A stretch of 64,000 bases of DNA from the NCBI GenBank assembly GCA_019459055.1, contig JAIBEI010000031.1:44897-108896 (forward strand), given 5' to 3'. This document shows, piece after piece, positions 18,087 through 29,064 of the stretch; positions within the stretch are counted from its first letter, which is position 1; every line of letters starts with the position of its first letter. The notes under the pieces are model-generated. The model was not told the DNA's origin, made no database searches, and worked only from the letters and a program-made list of their open reading frames with translations. This DNA comes from Thiobacillus sp. (GTDB taxonomy: Bacteria; Pseudomonadota; Gammaproteobacteria; Burkholderiales; Thiobacillaceae). Made by a program: the position numbers and the translations under genes.

Positions 18087-18352
18087 CGCACAGGCATGGC
18101 GATTGGCCCGGTTTTGGCAAGGCCGACCTTTCGCGTAAGGCCCGTCATGCCCCGATACCTCCGGTGCGTTCCCCCGGTGTCCTCCCGATCAGAAATTGAA
18201 GCCGGCTACGAGTTATTCGCGCCGCTCCTTTTCCCAAGGTCCCCGCATCAGCCAGCTCGGCGCAGATCGCGAAAGACATGACCCGAAGGAGGCAACTGCC
18301 CCGGTTGCACCAGAAACGCAGGCTTACGCCTCCAGCAACGGGAAGCGTGCAG

Positions 18353-18369
18353 TGTAAAGTTTTCCGACA
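18353..18369 (-). promoter_or_regulatory. Distal PEP-CTERM/PrsR box, minus strand TGTCGGAAAACTTTACA
   Basis: Fourth copy of the box, 367 bp upstream of the sigma-54 promoter at 17985 and 107 bp beyond the 3' end of the ThiF-family gene. It differs from the box at 11839 at one position only. The rest of the 590-bp gap between the two genes shows no gene. Confidence 0.6.
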
Positions 18370-18476
18370 AAGACAAAATCCTTCGTTGATGCGGTTTCTT
18401 AAGGAATGATGATGCGGCTCACGGGAACCAGAAATCTTTGAAGCCAGACCTCGTAGGCCCGGTTGATTGACTGTGC

Positions 18477-19328
18477 CTAAAGCCCCAGCTTATGTTTCGC
18501 GATGGCGATGGCCACCCGGTTGAGGGGATTGCGATTGCCCCCGGGGCGCCAACAACGATAATGGCGCCCCAGGTAGGCATCGTACTGGGTGGTGGTCGGC
18601 GCACTGGCTACCCCGCCACGTCCGATCAGCAGTTTCATGGTGGCGGTGACCACCATGCCTGCAGCAAATTGGCATGCCATCCCAAGCGACGGCACACGGT
18701 GTTTCACGAAATCAACGATTTCCGGATAAGCCAGGTAATGCCGCTGCGGCAGGCGCGGCGACATGCCGACCATGAAACGCACGGCCATGGTGATGTCGTC
18801 GCAGCCTGCGAAGCCGAAGTAATCGTCGAACGTCATGCCGTCGGGCGTAAAGCAGATCAACGAGGCACCTGCGCCGAGGGGGGCCGAGCAGACGACTGGG
18901 ATGCCGCGCTCGCGTGCCGCGCGGTAGAGCGCGGGTCGCAGACCGTTGGCAAAGAAGTCGATGGCGTCGATCAGCAGGTCGACGCCATCCAGATAGTCGG
19001 CCAGGTTATGTTCGTCGAGGCCGTTTGGAAAAACGCGCACCTTGGTTTCCGGGTTGACGTCAAGCGCAAAGCTACGCATGACCTCGACCTTGGACTGGCC
19101 GACCGTCGACATCGCGGCTCCGGCCTGGCGATTGAAATTGGCCAGTTCGAAGCGGTCGAAATCGGTGAGGTTGAGGGCGCCGATGCCTAGCCGTGCCAGG
19201 CCCTGCACATGCACCCCCCCGACGCCGCCCATGCCGGCCACGGCCACGCGTGCTCCACGCAGGCGCTGTTGTTCCCGGGGGGTCAACCAACCGAGGTTGC
19301 GGGAAAACGCCTCGTCATAATCGAACAT
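18477..19328 (-). CDS. ThiF/MoeB/E1-like adenylating enzyme
   Basis: 283 aa member of the ThiF-HesA-MoeB-E1 family, which adenylates carboxylates (protein C-termini, peptides or small acids). The Rossmann loop is GMGGVG (32-37), followed by DFDRFE (56-61), NRQ (66-68) and Lys80, the usual ATP-binding set. There are no CXXC zinc pairs as in MoeB, no rhodanese domain and no nitroreductase domain. It begins 3 bases after the FeeM-like gene stops, so the two are surely co-translated. Context suggests activation of an N-acyl amino acid rather than a ubiquitin-like protein, since no sulfur-carrier gene is nearby. The substrate is inference. Confidence 0.85.
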   Translation of the reverse strand: MFDYDEAFSRNLGWLTPREQQRLRGARVAVAGMGGVGGVHVQGLARLGIGALNLTDFDRFELANFNRQAGAAMSTVGQSKVEVMRSFALDVNPETKVRVFPNGLDEHNLADYLDGVDLLIDAIDFFANGLRPALYRAARERGIPVVCSAPLGAGASLICFTPDGMTFDDYFGFAGCDDITMAVRFMVGMSPRLPQRHYLAYPEIVDFVKHRVPSLGMACQFAAGMVVTATMKLLIGRGGVASAPTTTQYDAYLGRHYRCWRPGGNRNPLNRVAIAIAKHKLGL

Positions 19329-19331
19329 GAA

Positions 19332-20114
19332 TCAACTACCGTTCTTCAGGCGTTCCATCATGCCCTGCTGGTCTTTCGGATGGAAAAAATAGGGGTAGAT
19401 GCTGCGGTCGCCGCTTCCGGATCCCCTGCCGCCTACCGCTTCGATGCGCTCACCAATATGCGCGATCTTGATATGCATGAGCACGACATCGGTGTTGGAT
19501 GCTGCATAAAAGCGCTCGCCAGCGATCTGCCGGAAGTCGAGCATGCGTTGGTAGAACGGTTTGTGACGGGGGGTCACTTCGATCACGGCATCGGTGACGC
19601 CGTGGATCAGCCCATATAAATAGGCAATGTTGATCATGCCGGCCAGCACCTGCTTGTTGCCGGCATTTTCGTCGATGGCAAGTTTGGTAATTTCGCCGAT
19701 ATTCAGCCCCTGGGCGCGCAAGGCATCGATTTCTTCTTTGTACCGCTCATCCGCGCTCAGGCCCTCGGGTGAGTCGTACCCGATATTCAGGCTGCCGACG
19801 ATTTGGTCCGCGAAATACGCCACCAAGGTGATCCGGTTCGGCTGTTTCTTGATTTCGCCCGCCTTGTAGCCGCGCCAGGCATAGCGTTGTTGTACCAGCA
19901 TGGTTGCGGCGCTGTGCGATGCGTCGGTATGCGCGAGGCGGATTTTGAATTGCTGCTCGCCCATGTTTTCTACATTCGCACCCGGCGCTTCGTGCATATC
20001 CGGGCACAGATCCTTCATTCGATAGGGGCTCGGAATATTGACAATGGTTTTGTCGAAATCGTCAGCCGGCTGCCTCGGTCGGTGTGCAAACAGACTCTTG
20101 ATGATGCTCACCAT
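19332..20114 (-). CDS. FeeM-like N-acyl amino acid synthase (GNAT fold)
   Basis: 260 aa cytoplasmic protein whose core (about residues 50-215) fits the FeeM family: FKIRLAHT, YAWRGYK, a strand VGSLNIGYDSPEG, EITKLAID as the acyl-donor site, and TPRHKPFYQRML. FeeM enzymes join an acyl group from acyl-ACP to an amino acid such as tyrosine. PEP-CTERM/exosortase genomes also carry a distinct acyltransferase family (TIGR03694) that this could be confused with; the GYDSPEG and RHKPFYQRML signatures favour FeeM. ATG at 20114 has AGGAGA 7 bases upstream. It lies 65 bp behind hemB and leads a pair with the ThiF-type gene. Confidence 0.8.
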   Translation of the reverse strand: MVSIIKSLFAHRPRQPADDFDKTIVNIPSPYRMKDLCPDMHEAPGANVENMGEQQFKIRLAHTDASHSAATMLVQQRYAWRGYKAGEIKKQPNRITLVAYFADQIVGSLNIGYDSPEGLSADERYKEEIDALRAQGLNIGEITKLAIDENAGNKQVLAGMINIAYLYGLIHGVTDAVIEVTPRHKPFYQRMLDFRQIAGERFYAASNTDVVLMHIKIAHIGERIEAVGGRGSGSGDRSIYPYFFHPKDQQGMMERLKNGS

Positions 20115-20155
20115 ACATATTCTCCTGGTCTTCGCTCGCGCACCAGATGAGGTTG

Positions 20156-21367
<1,212 letters not shown>

Positions 21368-21382
21368 TTATGCGGCCCCCAA

Positions 21383-22018
21383 TTACTCGGCAGCCTGTAG
21401 CTGCCCGGCTTCCTGCCGCGGGACCTGGACGAGCCAGCCTTCGACCACAGCCGCCGCTTCCTCGACGCCCAGGCGCGAGAGGCTGGAAAACAGCTGCACG
21501 GTAACCTTGTCCAGTGCGGCAAGTTCCTGTTCGACGCGACGCAGGGTTAGTGTTCTTTCGCTGTTGGACAATTTATCGGCCTTCGACAACAGAATGTGCA
21601 TCCGCTTGCCGGTGGGGGCGAACCAGTTGAGCATTTGCCAATCCAGCGGGGTGAGCGGATGGCGCGCATCCATGATCAGCACCATCCCGACCAGCGCCTC
21701 GCGCTCCTGCAGATAGCGCGACAGCAAGCCTTCCCATTTCGCCTTCACGGCAGGCGGCACTTTTGCATAACCGTAGCCCGGCAGGTCGACCAGATAGGCG
21801 TCGGCATCCACTTCGAAGAAATTGATGAGCTGGGTGCGTCCGGGCGTTTTGGAGGTATACGCCAGCCGGTTTTTGCGCGTCAGCAGGTTGAGGGCGCTCG
21901 ATTTTCCGGCGTTGGAACGCCCGGCAAACGCAACTTCGGCACGGCTGTAGGGCAAATCGCGCAGCTGAGCGACCGAGGTATGGAATTGGGCGCGATTGAG
22001 CACGGGCTTGGCAGTCAT
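21383..22018 (-). CDS. ysxC: Ribosome biogenesis GTP-binding protein YsxC/EngB
   Basis: 211 aa TRAFAC GTPase required for late assembly of the 50S subunit. It has the P-loop GRSNAGKSS, the switch T in KTPGRTQ, G3 as [10 protein letters not shown] and G4 as LSKADK. The start at 22018 gives the standard length; a much longer upstream frame exists but would run through the cytochrome c4 promoter region. The ribosome binding site is weak. Divergent from the cytochrome c4 gene, a pairing common in beta- and gammaproteobacteria. Confidence 0.94.
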   Translation of the reverse strand: MTAKPVLNRAQFHTSVAQLRDLPYSRAEVAFAGRSNAGKSSALNLLTRKNRLAYTSKTPGRTQLINFFEVDADAYLVDLPGYGYAKVPPAVKAKWEGLLSRYLQEREALVGMVLIMDARHPLTPLDWQMLNWFAPTGKRMHILLSKADKLSNSERTLTLRRVEQELAALDKVTVQLFSSLSRLGVEEAAAVVEGWLVQVPRQEAGQLQAAE

Positions 22019-22075
22019 ATTGGTTACCGCTAAACTACCCGTTTTCCAAAGTTTTGCAAGCTTCAGGAGCCTTTG

Positions 22076-22702
22076 ATGAAACTCGTCGTCTCTCTGGCAG
22101 CCGCTCTGGCCGCCACATCCGCTTTTGCCGTTACCCCTGCCGCTGGCCCGGTTAGCAAAGGCGACCCCAAGGCGGCAGAAAGCATCGTCAACCAGATTTG
22201 TGCCGCCTGCCACGCGGTGGACGGCAACAGCGCCATTGCTGCCAACCCCAAGCTGGCCGGCCTCAATGCGGAATATCTCAACAAACAACTCACCGAGTTC
22301 AAATCGGGGGCGCGCGCCAATGCCATCATGTCGGGCATGGTCGCCGCTCTCTCGGCGCAGGACATGCTGAATCTGGCCGCGTATTTCAGCGCCCAGCAGC
22401 CCAAGCCGGGCACCGCCAAGGACCGCGAACTGGCGCTGCGCGGCGAGAAAATCTATCGTGGCGGGGTTCAAGGTTCCGGCGTTCCGGCATGCGCCTCCTG
22501 CCACGGCCCGCAGGGCAAGGGGGTTCCCGTCCAGTTCCCGCGTCTGGCCGGTCAGCATGACGAATACATCTATACGCAGCTGAATGCTTTCCGCGTCGAG
22601 GCACGCGCCAACGACGCCGCCAAGATGATGCGCAGCATCGCCGCCAAGATGACGGATGCCGACATGAAAGCCGTGTCTGCGTATATCCAGGGCTTGCGTT
22701 GA
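22076..22702 (+). CDS. Cytochrome c4, diheme periplasmic electron carrier
   Basis: 208 aa precursor with a cleavable signal peptide ([18 protein letters not shown]). Two class I cytochrome c domains follow, with haem sites CAACH and CASCH and distal Met candidates in each half. Cytochrome c4 shuttles electrons from the bc1 complex to terminal oxidases. ATG at 22076 has AGGAG 6 bases upstream; the adjacent TTG is unlikely to be used. Divergent from ysxC and followed by the resB-ccsB maturation genes that attach such haems. Confidence 0.92.
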   Translation: MKLVVSLAAALAATSAFAVTPAAGPVSKGDPKAAESIVNQICAACHAVDGNSAIAANPKLAGLNAEYLNKQLTEFKSGARANAIMSGMVAALSAQDMLNLAAYFSAQQPKPGTAKDRELALRGEKIYRGGVQGSGVPACASCHGPQGKGVPVQFPRLAGQHDEYIYTQLNAFRVEARANDAAKMMRSIAAKMTDADMKAVSAYIQGLR

Positions 22703-22953
22703 AGAACTTGCGTTGAAGAAGTAGCCCCGATCGTCCAGCGTCGATAGTGGCTCGCACGGCGCGCGATGCGCACCGTTTCGCGTCTGTTCATGCCGCCGTC
22801 GCGAGGTTTGCAGAGCCGCAGTATACGATCCTCGTCGGGCGATCCAGCGTTGTTTGATTCCGCGGGCACTCTGGATTGCCTTGCCGCGCTCGCAACGGCA
22901 AAAAAACGATGGCCAAGCCGGTTACATGTTTTGGCCACGCTTGAGCCAACCAG

Positions 22954-22977
22954 AGGGTGACACGCGTCACCCTTTTT
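22954..22977 (+). terminator. Intrinsic terminator before resB
   Basis: GGGTGAC/GTCACCC with an ACGC loop followed by TTTTTT. It stands 250 bp after the cytochrome c4 stop; the intervening DNA (22703-22953) shows no gene or recognised element. Confidence 0.75.
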
Positions 22978-23011
22978 TATTTACTTGTGCCCTCGGGATC
23001 CCACGGCCGCC

Positions 23012-25024
23012 ATGAACCCCAGTTCCCAGTCTTTCGGCAAGTCCCTGTTCGAGCTGCTGAGCTCGATGCGATTTGCCATCAGCCTGCTGTCCATCCTCGC
23101 GGTCGCGTCGATTATCGGCACGGTGCTGAAGCAGTCCGAACCATACAGCAGCTACCTCATCCAGCTCGGCCCATTCTGGTTCCAGGTGTTTGAGAAACTG
23201 GGCCTGTACGACGTCTATCATGCCGCCTGGTTTCTGCTCATCCTGACCTTCCTCGTCACCTCCACCAGCGTCTGCATCACGCGCAACGCACCGAATTTCG
23301 TGCGCGAAATGAGAAGCTTTCGCGAGCACGTCAGCGAACTGTCGCTGAACGCATTCAAACACAAGCACGAAGCGGCCACCACGCAGCAGCCCGAGACGCT
23401 GGCCGCCAGCGCGCAGCGTTACCTCGAAGGCCAGGGCTATAAAGTCAGGAACCTGCCGCGCGAGGATGGGGTGCTACTCGCCGCCAAGGCCGGCAGCTGG
23501 AACCGGCTCGGCTATTTTCTGGCGCACTCGGCCATCGTGATGATCTGCATCGGCGGACTACTGGACGGCAACCTGATATTCAAGGCGCAGCAAGTACTGG
23601 GCGTCAAGAAGATCGAGACGCGCGACCTCCCGCAAAGCCAGGTGCCGGCGATTTCGCGCCTGTTGCCGTCCAATCCGTCGTTTCGCGGCAGCGTGCAGAT
23701 TCCCGAGGGCTCCAGCGCGAGCGTGGCTTTCTTTAACGTGGCCGACGGCTATCTGGTGCAGGAGCTGCCCTTCACCGTAGCGCTGAAGCAGTTCCGCATC
23801 GAGCACTACACGACGGGCCAGCCGAAGAGCTTCGAAAGCGACATCGAGCTGTTCGACCTGTCCGGCAAGAAAATCCGCGAAGCGACGATTGCCGTCAACC
23901 ACCCGCTGATCCACGAGGGCGTCGCCATCTATCAGGCGAGCTTTGCCGACGGCGGCACCCGCCTGACCCTGCGCGGCTGGAATCTGTTCGCCCCCGCAGC
24001 ATCGTCCTTTCCTGTCGAAGGCGCGGTGCACGGGAACGCCGCACTGACCAGCGCAGCGGGGGACCACACGCTCGAATTCATCGATTTCCGCCCATTCAAC
24101 ATCGAGGACATGGGCGGCGGCATCGAAACGCCCCGCGACACCATGAGCGTGCTCGGCGGCAGCCCGGTCAGCGACAACCGGAGCTTGCGCAACGTCGGCC
24201 CGAGCTTCCAGTACAAGCTGCGCGATGCGCGCGGCCAGGCGCGCGAGTTTTCCAACTACATGCTGCCGCTGCAACTCGACGGCCGCTGGTACCTGATGTC
24301 GGGGGTGCGCGAATCACCCAACGAGGCCTTCCGCTACCTGCGCATGCCGCTCGACCCTGCGGGCGAGATCGACAGCTTCATGCGGCTACGCGGCGCGCTG
24401 CTGAATGCGGAGCTGCGTCCCGAAATCGCCGCCCGCTTCGCCCGCCAGGCGCTGCCGCAAGAGGCCTGGGGCACGGAGATCGAAGACAAGTTGAAATCCA
24501 GCGCCACCCAGATGCTGGGATTGTTTGCGGAAGGCGGTTTCCAGTCGCTGGGCCGCTTCATCGAGGAAAAAATCTCCGAGGCCGAACGCGAAAAGGTAAT
24601 GGGCACCTACCTGCGCATCCTGGAACTCGCCGCATTCGAGGCGCTACAGCTTGCTAACCAGCAGGCCGGCCTGCCCGCCCCCCAGGCCGACCAGGCGACC
24701 GGCTGGCTGGTGCGCGACACGCTCAACAGCATGAGCGACCTGTTCGTCTATGGCGCGCCAATCTATCTGCAACTGATGCAATACGACGAGGTCAAGGCCA
24801 CTGGCCTGCAACTCACCCGCTCACCCGGCAAGAACGTGGTCTACTTCGGTTCGCTCTTGCTGACACTCGGCGTATTCTTCATGCTCTATGTGCGCGAACG
24901 TCGCATATGGCTGCGCATCAAGCCGGGCCACGCGCTGCTGGCGATGGCGTCGACCAAGCACACCATCGATTTCGAGAAGGAATTCGCCCGGCACGCGCAG
25001 GCGCTGGATACGCTGGTGAAATAG
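23012..25024 (+). CDS. resB: Cytochrome c biogenesis protein ResB (Ccs1)
   Basis: 670 aa inner-membrane protein, half of the system II haem delivery and ligation complex. Membrane helices occur near the N-terminus (about residues 20-40, 70-95, 170-190) and one near the C-terminus (VVYFGSLLLTLGVFFMLYV), with a long periplasmic domain between them, as in the family. ATG at 23012 is the conserved start; the frame extends nine codons upstream without support. It is paired with ccsB, 170 bp downstream, the spacer carrying a large inverted repeat. Confidence 0.94.
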   Translation: MNPSSQSFGKSLFELLSSMRFAISLLSILAVASIIGTVLKQSEPYSSYLIQLGPFWFQVFEKLGLYDVYHAAWFLLILTFLVTSTSVCITRNAPNFVREMRSFREHVSELSLNAFKHKHEAATTQQPETLAASAQRYLEGQGYKVRNLPREDGVLLAAKAGSWNRLGYFLAHSAIVMICIGGLLDGNLIFKAQQVLGVKKIETRDLPQSQVPAISRLLPSNPSFRGSVQIPEGSSASVAFFNVADGYLVQELPFTVALKQFRIEHYTTGQPKSFESDIELFDLSGKKIREATIAVNHPLIHEGVAIYQASFADGGTRLTLRGWNLFAPAASSFPVEGAVHGNAALTSAAGDHTLEFIDFRPFNIEDMGGGIETPRDTMSVLGGSPVSDNRSLRNVGPSFQYKLRDARGQAREFSNYMLPLQLDGRWYLMSGVRESPNEAFRYLRMPLDPAGEIDSFMRLRGALLNAELRPEIAARFARQALPQEAWGTEIEDKLKSSATQMLGLFAEGGFQSLGRFIEEKISEAEREKVMGTYLRILELAAFEALQLANQQAGLPAPQADQATGWLVRDTLNSMSDLFVYGAPIYLQLMQYDEVKATGLQLTRSPGKNVVYFGSLLLTLGVFFMLYVRERRIWLRIKPGHALLAMASTKHTIDFEKEFARHAQALDTLVK

Positions 25025-25029
25025 AAATG

Positions 25030-25141
25030 TATCCGCGAAGGACGCGAAGATGCGCGAAGAAATTCTCTTCATGGCGCCCTTCTGGTCGACAACCATCGAC
25101 TCCTGTTTTTACTTCGCGCATCTTCGCGCCCTTCGCGGATA
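25030..25141. repeat. CGCGAAG-type inverted repeat, 30-bp arms
   Basis: Left arm 25030-25059 (TATCCGCGAAGGACGCGAAG and 10 more) and right arm 25112-25141 are reverse complements at 29 of 30 positions, separated by 52 bases. A related element occurs at 43760-43941. The hairpin lies between resB and ccsB. Confidence 0.85.
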
Positions 25142-25194
25142 AAAATGTTTTTGAACACGCTTGAGCAATAACCCAATAACCCGGAGACACCGCC

Positions 25195-26334
25195 ATGGAA
25201 CTCGCCCTCAACCAACCCGCCCCGCTGCTGAAGCGCCTGTCGTGGTTCGACTGGCTGTTCGCCGCCATCGTCGCGGCGGGCGGACTGTTCGCCCTGTCGC
25301 GCTTCGGCGACTACATGGACATTTATGAGAAGGCCATTTTGCTGGCGGCGATTCCGTCGCTGGTGGTTTCCGGATGGCTCTGGAAGCCGTTTCGGCCGCT
25401 GTTCATCGTGGTCGGCGCCGTCAGCCTGTTTGCCCTCAGCCAGTACCAGGGCAATCTCGCACGCATGGAAGAAGCCTTCTTCCTCAAGTACCTGATCTCC
25501 AGCCAGGCCGCCATCATGTGGATGTGCGCCTTGTTCGGGCTCGCCACGCTGACGTACTGGGGGGGCCTGCTGACGCGCTCGGAATTCATGCTGAAAACCG
25601 GCAGCACGCTGACCTGGTCGGCGATTGCCATGGGCTTCATCGGCCTGATGGTGCGCTGGTACGAGTCCTACCTCATCGGCGCCGACGTCGGCCATATCCC
25701 GGTGTCCAACCTGTACGAAGTGTTCGTGCTGTTCTGCCTCATCACCGCGATGATGTACCTCTATTACGAAGCGCGTTACCAGACGCGGCAGATGGGCGCC
25801 TTCGTGCTGCTGGTGATTTCGGCGGGCGTCGGCTTCATCCTCTGGTACACCTTCGACCGTGGCGCGCATGAAATCCAGCCGCTGGTGCCCGCGCTCAAAT
25901 CGTGGTGGATGAAACTGCACGTGCCGGCCAACTTCATCGGCTACGGCGCGTTTTCCATTGCCGCCATGCTCGGCGTAGCCTATCTGCTTGCCGGGCGCGG
26001 CATCCTCGCCAGCCGCCTGCCTAGGCTGGAAGTCATCGACGACATGATGTACAAGGCGATCGCGATCGGTTTTGCCTTCTTCACCATCGCAACCATCCTC
26101 GGCGCGATGTGGGCCGCCGAAGCCTGGGGCGGCTACTGGTCGTGGGATCCGAAGGAAACCTGGGCGCTGATCGTGTGGCTGAACTACGCCGCCTGGCTGC
26201 ACATCCGCCTGGTCAAGGGCTTGCGCGGCCCGATGCTGGCGTGGTGGGCGGTGGTCGGCCTGTTCGTCACCATCTTTGCCTTCATCGGCGTGAACATGTT
26301 CCTGTCGGGACTGCATTCCTACGGCACGCTGTAA
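25195..26334 (+). CDS. ccsB: c-type cytochrome biogenesis protein CcsB (CcsA/ResC family)
   Basis: 379 aa polytopic membrane protein, the haem-handling partner of ResB in system II cytochrome c maturation. About eight membrane helices are visible. The haem-binding WWD-type motif is WGGYWSWDPKETWALI, and external histidines flank it in LHVPANF and SGLHSYG. The ATG at 25195 has CGGAGA upstream. With ResB it would mature cytochromes c4 and c5 encoded in this window. Naming of this partner varies between CcsA and CcsB. Confidence 0.94.
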   Translation: MELALNQPAPLLKRLSWFDWLFAAIVAAGGLFALSRFGDYMDIYEKAILLAAIPSLVVSGWLWKPFRPLFIVVGAVSLFALSQYQGNLARMEEAFFLKYLISSQAAIMWMCALFGLATLTYWGGLLTRSEFMLKTGSTLTWSAIAMGFIGLMVRWYESYLIGADVGHIPVSNLYEVFVLFCLITAMMYLYYEARYQTRQMGAFVLLVISAGVGFILWYTFDRGAHEIQPLVPALKSWWMKLHVPANFIGYGAFSIAAMLGVAYLLAGRGILASRLPRLEVIDDMMYKAIAIGFAFFTIATILGAMWAAEAWGGYWSWDPKETWALIVWLNYAAWLHIRLVKGLRGPMLAWWAVVGLFVTIFAFIGVNMFLSGLHSYGTL

Positions 26335-26602
26335 ACGAATCGCCGACCATCGCCCGTTTGCGGGGCGATGGCACTTGCAGGCAGCAACCCCATGCAAAAA
26401 ATTGGTTTTATCCCAGATTGTTCATTAGACGATTTATGGCGGGCAGGGAGCACTCTGTGCGCCGATAGACGCCCGAAGGTGCACGTAGTGGACCCTACGC
26501 CACGCAGAATGCCTGAAATCGCACCGCGCAAGATCGGCGCATAGTTGTGATTTAACGTCAATATCTGGACAATTTACCTTCTTTTACGGCAAACTTGCCG
26601 CC
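26335..26602. other. Intergenic region with hairpin and possible repeat remnant
   Basis: Contains CCATCGCCC/GGGCGATGG (26347-26371), a hairpin without a U-tract that may end the ccsB transcript. The next 150 bases carry a minus-strand frame of 80 codons without recognisable domain or ribosome binding site. They may belong to a dispersed repeat, but this could not be confirmed from one copy. Confidence 0.35.
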
Positions 26603-27133
26603 ATGACGACTAAACGAACCAGCCGCGCAGCGGTCAAATCGGTCCCCAGTCTGCACCCACACGTGCTGGTTTTGCACGGCCCCAACCTCAATCTGCTGGG
26701 CAGCCGCGAACCCAGGCACTACGGCCTCGCCACGCTCGACGACATCAACCGCGCGCTGGTCAGCCGCGGGGAAGCCGCCGGAGCACAAGTCGAGACCTTC
26801 CAGAACAACCACGAAGGCGCCCTGATCGACCGCATCCACCAGGCCGCGCACGATCACGTCGACTTCATCGTCATCAACCCGGCGGGCTACACCCACACCA
26901 GCATCGCGCTGCGCGATGCGCTGGCGGCCACCGCCATCCCGTTCGTCGAAATTCATCTTTCCAACATTTACGCGCGCGAAGCCTTCCGCCATCACTCGTA
27001 TTTTTCCGACCTCGCCGTCGGCGTGGTGTACGGCCTGGGCGCGCACGGCTACGAACTGGCGCTGGAATACGCGCTGCACCACCTCCAAAACAGGACTCCC
27101 CATGGATCTCAGAAAACTGAAAAAGCTCATTGA
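26603..27133 (+). CDS. aroQ: Type II 3-dehydroquinate dehydratase
   Basis: 176 aa enzyme of the shikimate pathway (3-dehydroquinate to 3-dehydroshikimate), a dodecameric type II fold. Family signatures are [14 protein letters not shown], the catalytic tyrosine in [24 protein letters not shown] and [12 protein letters not shown]. About 20 basic residues precede the fold, somewhat longer than usual, so a slightly later start is conceivable. Its last 32 bases overlap the start of accB in another frame. The aroQ-accB-accC order is common in proteobacteria. Confidence 0.94.
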   Translation: MTTKRTSRAAVKSVPSLHPHVLVLHGPNLNLLGSREPRHYGLATLDDINRALVSRGEAAGAQVETFQNNHEGALIDRIHQAAHDHVDFIVINPAGYTHTSIALRDALAATAIPFVEIHLSNIYAREAFRHHSYFSDLAVGVVYGLGAHGYELALEYALHHLQNRTPHGSQKTEKAH

Positions 27134-27545
27134 CCTGGTCGAAGCCTCCGGCATCGCCGAGCTGGAAATCACCGAGGGCGAGGAAAAAGTCCGCATCGCC
27201 AAAAGCATTGCGGGCGCGCCGATGATGATGCACGCGCCCCAGATGATGCACGCGCCCGCCCCGGCGGCGGCGCCTGTCGCGGCTGCCCCGGTGGAAGACG
27301 CCGTGCCCGAAGGCCACATCGTTCGCTCGCCCATGGTCGGCACCTTCTACCGGGCGCCGTCCCCCGGCTCCAAGAACTTTTCCGAAGTCGGCCAGAGCGT
27401 GAATGCCGGCGATACGCTGTGCATCATCGAAGCGATGAAGCTCCTGAACGAAATTGAATCGGACCAGAGCGGCGTCATCAAGGCCATCCTGGTCGAAAAC
27501 GGCCAGCCGGTCGAATACGGCGAACCCCTGTTTGTTATTGCGTAA
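27102..27545 (+). CDS. accB: Biotin carboxyl carrier protein of acetyl-CoA carboxylase
   Basis: 147 aa carrier that swings biotin between carboxylase and transferase in the first step of fatty acid synthesis. The N-terminal [17 protein letters not shown] is typical, followed by a Met/His/Ala/Pro-rich linker (about 45-70) and the biotinyl domain with EAMKLLNE, whose lysine is biotinylated. The start lies inside aroQ by 32 bases, which suggests coupled translation. accC follows after a heptamer-repeat spacer. Confidence 0.96.
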   Translation: MDLRKLKKLIDLVEASGIAELEITEGEEKVRIAKSIAGAPMMMHAPQMMHAPAPAAAPVAAAPVEDAVPEGHIVRSPMVGTFYRAPSPGSKNFSEVGQSVNAGDTLCIIEAMKLLNEIESDQSGVIKAILVENGQPVEYGEPLFVIA

Positions 27546-27617
27546 GGAGTCAGGCGTAAGGCGTAAGGCGCGACCGCGCTCACACCTCTCCCCTCACCCC
27601 TCACCGAGCCTCACACC
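27546..27617. repeat. Heptamer inverted-repeat spacer, accB-accC
   Basis: G-rich arm with GTAAGGC units and C-rich arm CCCCTCACCCCTCACC filling almost the whole spacer. One of eight related intergenic arrays in the window. No Shine-Dalgarno remains before the accC start. Confidence 0.7.
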
Positions 27618-27620
27618 AAC

Positions 27621-28968
<1,348 letters not shown>

Positions 28969-28973
<5 letters not shown>

Positions 28974-29060
28974 GGCGTGAGGAGTGAGAGGTGAAGTGTT
29001 GCCATGCCGACGCTTTACCGCCAACCCCGCCTCTCACCCTAACCCCTAACCCCTAACCTC
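28969..29060. repeat. Heptamer inverted-repeat spacer, accC-prmA
   Basis: GTGAGGC GTGAGGA GTGAGAG units on the left, and CTCACCCTAACCCCTAACCC on the right. The left arm includes the accC stop codon; the right arm ends 4 bases before the prmA start. Confidence 0.75.
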
Positions 29061-29064
29061 AAAT

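Noticed and set aside
22703..22953. Small gene between cytochrome c4 and resB
   Set aside because: Short frames in both strands lack start signals; none shows a recognisable pattern.
26335..26602. Insertion sequence or gene in the ccsB-aroQ gap
   Set aside because: No transposase motif and no terminal inverted repeat could be drawn; the 80-codon minus-strand frame has no ribosome binding site.
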